Source: Leptolyngbya subtilissima AS-A7 (GTDB taxonomy: Bacteria > Cyanobacteriota > Cyanobacteriia > Phormidesmidales > Phormidesmidaceae). From it: a stretch of 64,000 bases of DNA. Below, piece by piece: positions 23,881-32,869 of this stretch; the first letter of the stretch is position 1; every line of letters begins with the position of its first letter. The position numbers were made by a program, and so were the translations under genes. Under the pieces are notes generated by a model. It made no database searches. It saw nothing but the letters and a program-made list of their open reading frames with translations, and was not told the origin of the DNA. The stretch covers positions 248,001-312,000 of the forward strand of contig NZ_JAMPKY010000007.1 of the NCBI RefSeq assembly GCF_039962255.1. The letters are read 5' to 3'.

Positions 23881-25923
23881 CTGCAACGACCCCTGAAACA
23901 CCCGCCGACCAACAGGCTCTCCGCCCGATGGCACCAATCGCAGTGGGCTCTGTCCATCTGAACTAGCCACCAGAGGTTCGTAGGCAATAGCGATAGGAAA
24001 ATCGCGCTGATCAAAAGCCTCTAGCAAAGTCTGTCGGGGCAGCTCAGCCGGGTCAATAAAGGTCGGATCGTAGTCAAAAAATGCCTGGCGCTGGCTCTCG
24101 ATCTGCACGCCGCTGGCCCGCATTTCTTCGTCGTAGGCCAGGGTGTAGTTGACGAAGTCGGGCTGGCGTTCCCCCAGCTGAATGCGGTCTTTAATCACAA
24201 TGCGATTTTTAACCGTGAGAGCGTACCGACTGGGGGGCGGGGCATCGTCAGCAAAGTAAAAGCGCTTGAGGTCGGTCTTGGCTGCCAGGGCAACACGCTG
24301 GCCCGCTGGCAGCTTGAGGCCGCTGAGGTCAAACCCAGAGCTTTTAGACACCTGGCGATCGGTGAGCGAAAACCCAGTCTCTGGGGTAGACGAATTGAAC
24401 TGGTAGGTCCTAGTCTCATCGGTGAGATTGATCGACAGGTGGGGCAGGTCGGTGGCTTGGTTGGCCACCAGGGTAATTTCCGGCCCGGTGGCGTTGGCCA
24501 CCAAAAACAGGGTGAGGGTTTGGCTGGGGTCAAGCCTGAGTTCGTCAACGTTGGCCGTATACCCCGGCCCCGTGAGCTGGAGCGTGGCGGTCTGGCTAGG
24601 TGCCGTGGCCACCCCAGTCAGGGTGACCTGAAGAGGTTGCCCCAATTGGTCGGCGGGCAGTCGATAGCTGGCAGGCACATCGCGGTTCAATCCACCTTTG
24701 AAGGGCACCAGCTCTACGGCATCCTGACTGCTGAGGGCCGGTGGGGATAGGTCGGAGGACGCTGACTCCTCGTAGGGGGTGACGGTGAGCACCCCTTCTC
24801 CAATTAGGGTGATGTCTACAGTGGCGGCTTTTGGCTCGGTCTCGGCCCCAGTCTCAACCTTGACGCCACAGAAGGGGCAGGTGAAGGGGCCGGTGGCGGC
24901 CAGCGGCTGATCGGCTGGGGGCTGCCGCCACGATCGCTGAGTTAGATCGAGGGTTTTGCTCTGGCCATCGCCCTCAAACACCGGGGAACTGGCGGTGGGC
25001 TGGTAGGTCCAGGTGTCGGCCTGGGTGTCAAACTCCACGTGGAGGTCGGTGGGATTGTTGGGCCGACCGGCGGGGTAATTGCTGTCGTAGACGTAGACCC
25101 AGTATTTGCCGCTGCCTCGGTCTTCGACGCGGTAGGGGGTGAGGCTGTGGCCCTCGGTCAGGGCACCCTCTAGGCGACGGTAGACCCCCATAGTAAACGG
25201 GTCGAGGGAGCCGCCGAGAAAGACACCCAGCAGCGATCGCAAAATTTGAGTCGGGGTAAAGGTGTCGCGCACGGCCTGGGTCTGCTGAGCTACCTCCGTC
25301 ACCCCCTGCATCAAAAACAGGTTGGCGATGAAGGTTTGCAGATCAAACAGGGTGCGCACCAGGCCAAACACCGTGCTCCCCAGCAGGGCATTGACCAACC
25401 GCTGCCACCAGGGCAAGCGCGGCTGGCTGGGCTGCCACAGGTCAAGTACCGCTGCGGCCATGCCCTCTGAGAGGCCCTGGTTCATGCGGCCTAGCTGAGT
25501 TTGTAGCCAGCTTTGGGCAGCGGCGGTGAGCACGCAGGTAGTCGATTCGCCTCCGATACAGACCTGAGTGCCAAACAGCTGTTGCAACTGCTCAGTCAGC
25601 ACCTCTTCCCAAGCCTGAGGATTGCGGGCAATATCGATGGCCTGGGTTAACTCTTGGTTGGAAAACTGAAACCCGTTCACCGCTGGGTCAAAATTGGGCA
25701 GGGCCACGCTACCGCCGGGCAGTGGTTCGATCTGAGCCAGCCGGTTTGAGCGATTGGTAGTTGGAGCAACCGTTGGGGCCTGAAGCCTAGTTGCCCAAGG
25801 CGAAACGGCAGCCAGCGCACCGTAGGGCAGCAGTTGCACGGTGATGTAAGTTGTGAGCAGCATGACCGCCAACCACCGCCACCGCCGCCATGAACCTAGT
25901 TTGATGCCGTGAAAAATTGCCAC
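23851..25923 (-). CDS. Large secreted or membrane-anchored hypothetical protein
   Basis: 690 residues. A basic start (KLGSWRRWRWL) followed by LAVMLLTTYITVQLLPYGALAA gives a signal peptide or anchor, so most of the chain is outside the cytoplasm. The N-terminal third is helical with a possible membrane-associated part (LVNALLGSTVFGLVRTLFDLQTFIANLFL); a CPFCG (CxxC) pair is near residue 350, and the C-terminal half looks beta-rich (repeated VTLTGVATAPSQTATLQLTG-type strands). No domain family recognised. It is alone on its strand. The last 8-10 residues are encoded by a repeat tract. Confidence 0.75.
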   Translation of the reverse strand: MAIFHGIKLGSWRRWRWLAVMLLTTYITVQLLPYGALAAVSPWATRLQAPTVAPTTNRSNRLAQIEPLPGGSVALPNFDPAVNGFQFSNQELTQAIDIARNPQAWEEVLTEQLQQLFGTQVCIGGESTTCVLTAAAQSWLQTQLGRMNQGLSEGMAAAVLDLWQPSQPRLPWWQRLVNALLGSTVFGLVRTLFDLQTFIANLFLMQGVTEVAQQTQAVRDTFTPTQILRSLLGVFLGGSLDPFTMGVYRRLEGALTEGHSLTPYRVEDRGSGKYWVYVYDSNYPAGRPNNPTDLHVEFDTQADTWTYQPTASSPVFEGDGQSKTLDLTQRSWRQPPADQPLAATGPFTCPFCGVKVETGAETEPKAATVDITLIGEGVLTVTPYEESASSDLSPPALSSQDAVELVPFKGGLNRDVPASYRLPADQLGQPLQVTLTGVATAPSQTATLQLTGPGYTANVDELRLDPSQTLTLFLVANATGPEITLVANQATDLPHLSINLTDETRTYQFNSSTPETGFSLTDRQVSKSSGFDLSGLKLPAGQRVALAAKTDLKRFYFADDAPPPSRYALTVKNRIVIKDRIQLGERQPDFVNYTLAYDEEMRASGVQIESQRQAFFDYDPTFIDPAELPRQTLLEAFDQRDFPIAIAYEPLVASSDGQSPLRLVPSGGEPVGRRVFQGSLQKGGKEEGGK

Positions 25924-26458
25924 TGCTATGCCCGCAACGCACTGCCTGGTGATTGTAACTAAAGGGGCCGTCGCCTTGAGTTAGTGCCTAGGGCAGATGA
26001 GCTACTGGCTAAGATAATTCACGAAGCTGGAATTCAAGCCCACCGGGTTCTTCTTACCTGCATGGGCAGTTTGCGGCTTTCGTTCAGGATTGCTAGATAC
26101 AGGTGTGAATTAAAAAAACCAGCGTCTCTCGTAGGGGCAGGCGGACGTAAAGCCTTTGGTTTGGCTACGCCTATACCCTATCCAAATTCATGTCACCGCT
26201 CAGCAACGCCTTCGTTCCGTTTTGTGGTGGTTCAGCCTGTCGCTTTTCGTTTATGGAAGCCTAACTGAATGTGGGCGTAAAAGCGCATCATGAAAAGCAT
26301 TTCTCAGGCTTATTAAACGTTTAAGTTCTTTTCTTAATATATTTGGGAAAATTTTAAGCTTTGTAGCAATACAAGGTTTCTAGCTAAAGTGATAGTCCCC
26401 TGCGATCGCTGATTTAGTTAAAATTACGGCCACATTGGGGTGATTATAGGAATTAACT
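25924..26458. other. Intergenic region without a recognised gene
   Basis: 535 bp. The left part (25980-26270) has mixed composition with no frame showing family similarity on either strand; it may be decayed coding DNA. The right part (26280-26460) is AT-rich with TATTAAACGTTTAAG and a likely promoter region for the small frame at 26459. Confidence 0.4.
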
Positions 26459-26659
26459 ATGTTTTTTCAACTACCGCCGGCTCTACCTCCCGCCACCGCT
26501 ACAATCTCCACCGTCGAGATCATCGCTGAGTGCGAAAAGGGCAGTCGTGACTGTTTCCCTGAAGATCGAGTTGGGGTTACTGTTGAGCCCGCTAAAACGA
26601 CTGTTCTTGACCTCACGGGGACCATTGCTGCCGTATTTCATCCCGAAGCGCACGCTTAA
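26459..26659 (+). CDS. Possible small hypothetical protein (66 aa)
   Basis: 66 residues starting MFFQLPPALPPATATIS. AGGA lies 8 nt before the ATG, and an AT-rich promoter-like region precedes it. No membrane segment, no known motif, and composition is only moderately protein-like; an opposing frame covers the same DNA. Convergent with bioD. Kept at low confidence. Confidence 0.3.
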   Translation: MFFQLPPALPPATATISTVEIIAECEKGSRDCFPEDRVGVTVEPAKTTVLDLTGTIAAVFHPEAHA

Positions 26660-26698
26660 TCGGATGGCTGCTGCTACCATCAGCCGCTGGCGATCGAC

Positions 26699-27415
26699 CT
26701 AGCAGCTTTTTGCTAGGTGCGGGGCCGTTGCTGGGTAGAGTGCCTCTAACTCTAGATTAGCCGCCGCCGATGCCAGAGCTGTTAGCGACTCTGGGGCCGG
26801 CAGGTAGGGCAGCGTGCCCAGCACAGGGGTCTGGGCCAGACTGGCGATCAGCCCCGCTGGCGCCCACTGCTCGATCTGCTCAGCCGTATAGGGCTGAGGA
26901 CAGTTGAGCACAATACCCCGCAGGTCGATAGCGTTTTGCCGAGCCAGGGCCACGTTGGCGATCGCTTGGGCGATCGCCCCCAGCTTAACCGGCACCACCA
27001 GCACCACCGGCAGGTGCCAAGCCGCTGCCAGATCAGCCACGGTGAGTTCGTAGGTGACCGGCGACCCCAGCCCCCCCAGCCCTTCTACCAGTACCCAAGG
27101 GTGTTGCTGGGTAGCGGTTTCCAAAGAGCGCCAGGCTGAGGTGAGGTCTACCGAGCGGCCCTCTAGGGCAGCGGCCAGGGGTGGGGCCAGGGGGGCGTCA
27201 AAGTACTGGGGCGTAATGGCCTCCAGACTGGTGTTAGGGAAAAAGAGGCGCTGGTACAGCTCGCGATCGCCCACCCCAGACTGAAATGGCTTCAGTACCG
27301 TTGGGGCCTGGTCTGGCCGATGCTGCTGCCAATAGGCCAATAGAGCACTAGTGAGAACAGTTTTACCCACTTCGGTGTCGGTACCGGCCACCAGCAGCGC
27401 ATTTAAAGAAACCAT
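26699..27415 (-). CDS. bioD: Dethiobiotin synthetase
   Basis: 238 residues. Closes the ureido ring of biotin from DAPA, CO2 and ATP. Walker A-like VAGTDTEVGKTVLTSALLAYW at the N-terminus, substrate Lys in LKPFQSGVGD, EGLGGLGSPVT (the usual EGAGG motif with Leu) and the NCPQP nucleotide-specificity region. Complete. AAAGGG precedes ATG 27415. No other bio genes are adjacent, as is common in cyanobacteria. Confidence 0.93.
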   Translation of the reverse strand: MVSLNALLVAGTDTEVGKTVLTSALLAYWQQHRPDQAPTVLKPFQSGVGDRELYQRLFFPNTSLEAITPQYFDAPLAPPLAAALEGRSVDLTSAWRSLETATQQHPWVLVEGLGGLGSPVTYELTVADLAAAWHLPVVLVVPVKLGAIAQAIANVALARQNAIDLRGIVLNCPQPYTAEQIEQWAPAGLIASLAQTPVLGTLPYLPAPESLTALASAAANLELEALYPATAPHLAKSC

Positions 27416-27455
27416 ATGCCCTTTTAGAAAAAACTTGAGTCAAGGAATACATTGA

Positions 27456-27517
27456 GGGTGCAAGGTCTAGGGTCTAAGGCTGCCCCTTTGAACCCTGTAC
27501 CTTGAACCCTAAACCTC
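27456..27517. repeat. GGTCTAGGGTCTAAGG / CCTTGAACCCTAAACC repeat tract
   Basis: Imperfect inverted array of 7-bp (GGTCTAG / AACCCTA) units between bioD and the kinase gene, similar to the tract at 21892-21937. Confidence 0.5.
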
Positions 27518-27528
27518 TAACGTCACCC

Positions 27529-29430
27529 CTAATTTGCCGATATCGTCAGTACGTAGTTAGACGGGCGGGGCGACGACACATCCACAATGTAGTCACCGCT
27601 GCTGGGCAGCTGCCCCTGCCACGACAGCACCCGCGACGCGTCAGGAATCAGCTCGCCGTTGGGAAAGCGCACATCAAGGGTGACCGGGCCACTGACGCTG
27701 GGCAGCTCTAGGGCCAACACCTGCCCCTCCTGAGCATTGACGATGTAGCGGCGCGAGCGGGCTTCATTGACCTGACCCGACACCTGCACGCTGGTCTGCC
27801 CCGGCGGAATTTGCACCCGCTGCTCAACCACGTTGGCGTCGGGGTTTGGCCCCGGCTCGGTCTCGGGCTCAGGCTCCACCGGAGGCTGAGGTTCAACGTT
27901 AGGCTCAGAATTGGGGTCGGGCTCAACGGTCGCCTCGGGGTCGGGCTGATCGCTGAGGCTCACCTCTAGCTCGTAGTCACTCTGCTCTAAACCCTGAACC
28001 GGGCGCAACTGCACAATATATTCGCCATCGACGGGCAGGGTGCCCTGCCAATTGAGCACGCGCTGGGCCGAGCTATCCACCGGCTCGCCCTCAGGGGTGA
28101 GCACGGTAATCAGCACCCCTTCGCCGGTCATGCGGGTTAGCAGCACCTGACCAGCGGCGGCGTTGAGGCGGTAGTTGATAGTTTCGTTGCTGCGCAGACT
28201 GCCCCTGACGGTGCGATCGCTCCCCGGTTGAATGGCTAGGTTTTGGCTGTACTCAACCGGGCTAGTTTCGGGGGTAGGCTCAGCCGTGGGTTCGGGAGTG
28301 GGCTGAGGCTGCTGGGGGTCAAGGGTGATCTCAGGTGTGGGCACCGGAGTCGGGGCCGGAGTGCGGTTGAGCAGGCTCACCAACGTCCAGCCGCCGAGGC
28401 CCGCCAGCAGAGCCAAAATTCCGCCAATCACAGCCACGGCCCAGGGGTTTTCCCACAGAGTGGCGGGCTCGGCAACGGGCACCGGGGCGGTGTAGTTAGG
28501 CGCTTGGGTTGCAGCACCTACCTTGGTCGGCTGATACTGTCGACCCACGGCCACCGTTCGCACCTGAGAGGGCGTTGATGCTGCGGCAGGACCGGGCGCT
28601 GTGCCCACGGCACCGAGAGCCTGAGCCATTTCGCTCACCGATTGGTAGCGATCGCCCGGTCGGTAGCTGGTAGCCTTTCGCAACACCTGAATCAGGCCGG
28701 GGCTGAGGGTGCTAGGCAAATGCCAGCTGAGGTTGACGTCGTCAAAAATCTCCTGGGGTTCTTTCCCAGTGAGCAGCACAATGGCGGTCACCGCCAGGGC
28801 GTAGAGGTCGCTGCTGGGGTAGGCCCGGCCCGACTGCATTTGCTCGCTGGGAGCGTAGCCCAGCTTGCCCACCGAGGTGGCCTGGCTCAGGGTGCCCGGC
28901 GGCTGAATGCGGGTGACGACTTCTTTAACCACTCCAAAGTCGATCAGCACCGGCAGGCTGTCGGCCTGGCGCTGCATGACGTTGTCGGGGCTAATGTCGC
29001 GGTGAATGATGCCCTTGCTGTGAATGTGGGCCAGCACCGGCAAAATCTGCTGCAAGAACTGCCGCACCTCGGCCTCTGAGAAAGCCATCCCCTGTTGAAT
29101 CCGCTGGTTGAGCAGGTCGCGGTAGGTGACGCCGTCGATGTAATCCTGCACCAGGAACAGGCGCTGGTTTTCCTCAAAAATGGCCTGAAATTTGGGAATC
29201 TGCGGATGTTCAATGCTGTAAAGGATGGCGGCTTCACGCTGAAATAGCTGAAGCGCCTTGTCAGAAAACTGATCGCCCTGCTGGGGTTCGAGTTCTTTAA
29301 CGGCGCAGCGTTCGTTAAAGCGGCCTAGGTCTTCGGCCAGGTAGGTGCGCCCAAAGCCGCCATGACCCAGCTCTTGCAGCACACGGTAGCGGTTCTGAAG
29401 GGTGGTACCAGGGATCAGGGTGGGGTGCAT
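27529..29430 (-). CDS. Membrane Ser/Thr protein kinase with two extracytoplasmic repeats
   Basis: 633 residues. Kinase domain 1-275: Gly loop LGHGGFGRTYLAED, Lys in CAVKEL, catalytic loop HRDISPDNVM, DFGVVKE, and the activation-segment GKLGYAPSEQM, all intact (Hanks/PknB type with the cyanobacterial HRDISPDN variant). A Thr/Pro linker leads to one membrane helix (about 330-355, WAVAVIGGILALLAGLGGWTLV). Outside are two related beta domains, about 395-490 and 535-632, each ending in W-Q-G-x-L-P..G-Y/D-Y-I-V, separated by Pro/Glu repeats; they resemble pre-peptidase C-terminal (PPC) domains. Likely a sensor kinase for an envelope signal. Stands alone. Confidence 0.92.
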   Translation of the reverse strand: MHPTLIPGTTLQNRYRVLQELGHGGFGRTYLAEDLGRFNERCAVKELEPQQGDQFSDKALQLFQREAAILYSIEHPQIPKFQAIFEENQRLFLVQDYIDGVTYRDLLNQRIQQGMAFSEAEVRQFLQQILPVLAHIHSKGIIHRDISPDNVMQRQADSLPVLIDFGVVKEVVTRIQPPGTLSQATSVGKLGYAPSEQMQSGRAYPSSDLYALAVTAIVLLTGKEPQEIFDDVNLSWHLPSTLSPGLIQVLRKATSYRPGDRYQSVSEMAQALGAVGTAPGPAAASTPSQVRTVAVGRQYQPTKVGAATQAPNYTAPVPVAEPATLWENPWAVAVIGGILALLAGLGGWTLVSLLNRTPAPTPVPTPEITLDPQQPQPTPEPTAEPTPETSPVEYSQNLAIQPGSDRTVRGSLRSNETINYRLNAAAGQVLLTRMTGEGVLITVLTPEGEPVDSSAQRVLNWQGTLPVDGEYIVQLRPVQGLEQSDYELEVSLSDQPDPEATVEPDPNSEPNVEPQPPVEPEPETEPGPNPDANVVEQRVQIPPGQTSVQVSGQVNEARSRRYIVNAQEGQVLALELPSVSGPVTLDVRFPNGELIPDASRVLSWQGQLPSSGDYIVDVSSPRPSNYVLTISAN

Positions 29431-29769
29431 AGATTTGGAACAATTCAGGGCTGAAAATAGGCAGCCAGTCTGCCAGAGCGATCGCTACACCAGTTTACAG
29501 TAGGATTACCGACCGCTTCATGGGTGCTCTGGGCGGGCGTCTACGCCGCCAATAGGGAGGAAGACCCTACTGGAGGAATGCTAACGCCTTTGCAACAATA
29601 GTAAAGCGGGCACTAGAGCGCAGGCATGTCGCTCCCCAGGTACGCAGCAGGCTGACGCAATGCTGAAGGCAGCGATCGCGGTTCAAGACGAGAACAGGGG
29701 CAACAGCCAGTTAGATAGGGCCGTCATCACCACTTATTAATAGCAATCTATATAGGAAGGCAACAGGCC
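29431..29769. promoter_or_regulatory. Divergent intergenic region (kinase / GTPase-like)
   Basis: 339 bp; nothing recognised apart from a GGAAGG ribosome site near 29755 for the plus-strand gene. Confidence 0.35.
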
Positions 29770-31422
29770 ATGGGGCTAGAGTTAACGGGCAAAGACGACG
29801 CCAGTGTTCTAGATACAGAGACTGCGGGCACCAGCGCGGGAGGATTTCTTCCGCAGCTGAAACCGATGCTGACCCTACCAGCGCTGCTAAAGCGACCGCT
29901 GTTAGTGGGCGGTTTGGGCCTTTCTGCTACCCTGGCCCTGCTGGGCAGCACCCACATTAACCCCCTCGATAGCTCGACGTTGCTCAGCGCCATTGCCATG
30001 GGCTCGGGTCTATGGTGGTGGCGGCGGGGTGTGCCAGCGCCAGCGGCCCCCAAGCCCATTGCGCCGCCCGTAGTCGATCGCACTCGGGTTGAAATCGAGC
30101 TGACGACGCTGTCGGCTCTGATCGACACCCTGGCCCAGGAAGCTGAGCTAGCCAGTCAAGCAACCACAGTCTCAGCTCCGCTCACCCGCTATCGCCAGGG
30201 ACACCAAGCCCTAGGGGCCGAGCTCGATCGCCCAACGCTGCGGGTGGCGATCGCAGGCGAACCCCGCACCGGCAAAACCACTCTACTCAATCTGCTCGCG
30301 CCCTCATCCGATGCAGCCGTTGCGAAAGACTCTTCCCTGAGCTTTGAAGAAGTGGCCCTGACCGTCACCCTTGACTGGCTCGACTACGACGGCCTGCTGC
30401 TAATCACCGATGGCGACATTACTGACAGCGCTCTCACTCTGCTGCGGGAGCGTGCGATCGCCGGTCAGGGCGCTGTGTTGGTGTTCAACAAGCACGACCA
30501 CTACGACGCTGCCGACCAGCAGACGATTTTGACCCAGCTTCAGCAGCGGGTGGCAACCCTGCCCGCCACCGTGCCCGTCGTTACCGCCGCCGCTGCTCCT
30601 CGGCCAATCAAGGTGCGCCGCCACCAGGCCGACGGCACATTTATAGAAACCATAGAAACGCCCGCACCGGCGATCGCTGGGCTGCAGGCTGCTCTCGGTC
30701 GCGCCATAGTCGCTGAACGGTCAACCCTGATCGCTGCCACGGTGCTGCGCCGCAGCCAGGCCCTGCGCCAGCAGGTGCAAACCGACCTCAACCGCCTGCG
30801 CCGCGATCGCGCCCTGCCCCTGATCGACCAGCTTCAGTGGGTAGCTGGCGCCGCCGCCTTTGCCAACCCCGTGCCTACCCTCGACCTGCTAGCTACTGTC
30901 GCTATTAACGGCCAGCTGATTCTTGACCTGGGCAAAATTTACGGCTTTAACCTCACCCTCAACGAGGCCAAAACCGCCGCCGGTACCCTGGCCAGCCTCA
31001 CCGTTAAGCTGGGCCTAGTCGAACTTTCAACTCAGGTGCTCACCGCCGTGCTCAAAAGCCACTTCGCCACCTACCTGGCCGGGGGCTTGGTGCAGGGGCT
31101 CAGCGCCGCCTACCTCACTCGCATGGCCGGCCTTAGCCTGGTTGACTACTTTGAGCAAGCCGCCCTAGCCGGCACCCCCACCAGCGAGCTGTCCTGGGAC
31201 GCGATCGCCCAGCGCCTGCAAACTACCATTCGACAAAACCGCCAGCTCAGCCTGCTGCAAACCCTCGCCAAACAGGGCATCGACATTCTCAAGCCTACCC
31301 CCGCCCAGCTCCCTGCCAGCACTGCCTCCCCCCTAGATCTTGAACCGATCGCCCTCGATGCGATCGCCGAAACCATCCCCGCGATCGCCGTCCCCCTCGA
31401 ACCCACTCCACCCCACAACTAA
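29770..31422 (+). CDS. P-loop GTPase-like membrane protein with DUF697-type C-terminal domain
   Basis: 550 residues. Two hydrophobic segments near 45-80 (LLVGGLGLSATLALLGS and LLSAIAMGSGLWWW) are followed by a Ras-like domain with P-loop GEPRTGKTT, a weak G3 region and G4-like FNKHD. The C-terminal part (about 345-480: LPLIDQLQWVAGAAAFANPVPTLDLLATVAINGQLILDLGKIYG) is the DUF697 domain, with Gly/Ala-rich membrane-active helices. It is the first of two tandem relatives; compared with the second gene the G3 DxxG is not preserved, so GTP hydrolysis may be impaired. Membrane remodelling is a reasonable but unproven role. Confidence 0.8.
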   Translation: MGLELTGKDDASVLDTETAGTSAGGFLPQLKPMLTLPALLKRPLLVGGLGLSATLALLGSTHINPLDSSTLLSAIAMGSGLWWWRRGVPAPAAPKPIAPPVVDRTRVEIELTTLSALIDTLAQEAELASQATTVSAPLTRYRQGHQALGAELDRPTLRVAIAGEPRTGKTTLLNLLAPSSDAAVAKDSSLSFEEVALTVTLDWLDYDGLLLITDGDITDSALTLLRERAIAGQGAVLVFNKHDHYDAADQQTILTQLQQRVATLPATVPVVTAAAAPRPIKVRRHQADGTFIETIETPAPAIAGLQAALGRAIVAERSTLIAATVLRRSQALRQQVQTDLNRLRRDRALPLIDQLQWVAGAAAFANPVPTLDLLATVAINGQLILDLGKIYGFNLTLNEAKTAAGTLASLTVKLGLVELSTQVLTAVLKSHFATYLAGGLVQGLSAAYLTRMAGLSLVDYFEQAALAGTPTSELSWDAIAQRLQTTIRQNRQLSLLQTLAKQGIDILKPTPAQLPASTASPLDLEPIALDAIAETIPAIAVPLEPTPPHN

Positions 31423-31423
31423 C

Positions 31424-31479
31424 CCTCTCCCACTCGCCTACCCATCCACCCTCCCACCCGCCTACCCATCCTCTCCCCC
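31424..31479. repeat. CCTACCCATCCACC short tandem repeats before the second GTPase
   Basis: CGCCTACCCATCC occurs twice with intervening ACCCTCCCAC; the tract fills the whole 57-bp gap up to the start codon at 31480, leaving no purine-rich ribosome site. Confidence 0.75.
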
Positions 31480-32853
31480 ATGCCCCCCTCCCCCCTCCTC
31501 TCCCGCGTCCGTCAAACCCTCAGTCAGGCAGTTGCTCGCTACTCCACAGCGGTACAGGGCAGCACCAACCCCCACCAGGCAGCGGTGAAACAGGGCTTAG
31601 GCCAGCTCCAGACCCTTAGCGCCAAGCTGGAATCGCGCTGCCTGCGGGTGGCAGTGTTTGGCTTGGTCAGCCGGGGCAAGTCGGCAGTTATCAACGCCCT
31701 AGTAGGAGAGAGCATCCTCGAAACTGGCCCGCTGCACGGGGTCACCCGCTGGCCCCGGTCGGTGTACTGGCAACCCGAGGTGGACAGCGACCAGCCCTGG
31801 CAGATCGAGCTGGTGGATACCCCTGGCCTCGATGAGGTCGGTGGCGATATTCGCGCCGAGATGGCACAGACCGTGGCCAACCAGGCCGATTTGATTCTAT
31901 TTGTGGTGGCGGGAGAGATTACCCAACTTGAGTACGACGCCCTGGCGGAACTACAGCGCGGGCACAAGCCGCTGCTGCTGGTATTCAACAAAATTGATCT
32001 GTATCCCGAGATCGACCGCCAATCGGTATACAACACCCTCAATAGTCTGCGGGCTGAGCTGGGCCGAGATACCCCAGGGGCCAAGCTGGCTGTAGAGGAG
32101 GTCATCATGGTGGCTGCCAGTCCGGCCCCACTTCAGGTGCGGGTAGAATGGCCCGATGGTCGCACCAGTGACGAATGGGAACCCCAGCCCCCTCAAATTG
32201 AGCCGTTGCGCCAAGCGCTGTTAGCCATTGTGGGCCAGGATGGCTCTGCCCTGGTAGCCCTCAATGCCCTGCGCCACGCCCGCTCGATCGAGGGCGATAT
32301 GGTGGACCATGTCAGCCGTTTGCACAGCGATCGCGCCGACGAAACCATTTGGCAGTTTGCCAAGTACAAAGCCGCCGCTGTGGCCCTAAACCCGATCGCA
32401 GGGCTTGATCTGCTGGGCGGCGTGCTGATCGACTTGGTAATGATTCGCACCCTAGCGCGACTCTACGGCTTTCCGATTACAGGCCACGAGGCGGGGCGGC
32501 TGTGGCGGGCGATTCTCAAAAGCTCGGGCACTCTGCTGCTGAGCGAACTGGGCAGCGGGCTGCTGGGGGCGGGCAAAACCACCGCTGCCTTGGTCACCTT
32601 GGTAGATAGCGTCTCGGGGGTAGCTGCTTTGGCGGGGGCAATGACAGCCCAAGCTAGCGCCGCTGGGTACGGGGCATACACCGTTGGCCAGGCCGCTAAA
32701 ACTTACCTAGAGCAGGGTTGCACCTGGGGGCCAGAGGGGGTCAGCGCGACCCTGGCGGCTCTACTCAACGACACTCAGACCTCAGCTACCCTGGCTCGTT
32801 TGCGCCAGGAGGTTGAGGCCGATCTGGTAGCAGTTTCGACACCCCACGGCTAG
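31480..32853 (+). CDS. GTPase with DUF697-type C-terminal domain
   Basis: 457 residues. Canonical G motifs: P-loop GLVSRGKSAVINALVG, G3 DTPGLDEVGG, G4 FNKID, with a likely G1-proximal switch HGVTRWPRSVYW. The C-terminal half (about 275-400) carries the DUF697 domain (KYKAAAVALNPIAGLDLLGGVLIDLVMIRTLARLYGF) followed by hydrophobic Gly/Ala helices. Belongs to the Era/dynamin-like GTPases linked to membranes. It follows its paralogue with a 57-bp repeat gap, so the pair is likely co-expressed and may form a heteromer. Confidence 0.88.
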   Translation: MPPSPLLSRVRQTLSQAVARYSTAVQGSTNPHQAAVKQGLGQLQTLSAKLESRCLRVAVFGLVSRGKSAVINALVGESILETGPLHGVTRWPRSVYWQPEVDSDQPWQIELVDTPGLDEVGGDIRAEMAQTVANQADLILFVVAGEITQLEYDALAELQRGHKPLLLVFNKIDLYPEIDRQSVYNTLNSLRAELGRDTPGAKLAVEEVIMVAASPAPLQVRVEWPDGRTSDEWEPQPPQIEPLRQALLAIVGQDGSALVALNALRHARSIEGDMVDHVSRLHSDRADETIWQFAKYKAAAVALNPIAGLDLLGGVLIDLVMIRTLARLYGFPITGHEAGRLWRAILKSSGTLLLSELGSGLLGAGKTTAALVTLVDSVSGVAALAGAMTAQASAAGYGAYTVGQAAKTYLEQGCTWGPEGVSATLAALLNDTQTSATLARLRQEVEADLVAVSTPHG

Positions 32854-32869
32854 AGGTGTTGCCCTGATC

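Noticed and set aside
25984-26268. Possible transposase remnant or 94-codon frame
   Set aside because: Translated all ways by eye; no transposase motif or terminal inverted repeats found.
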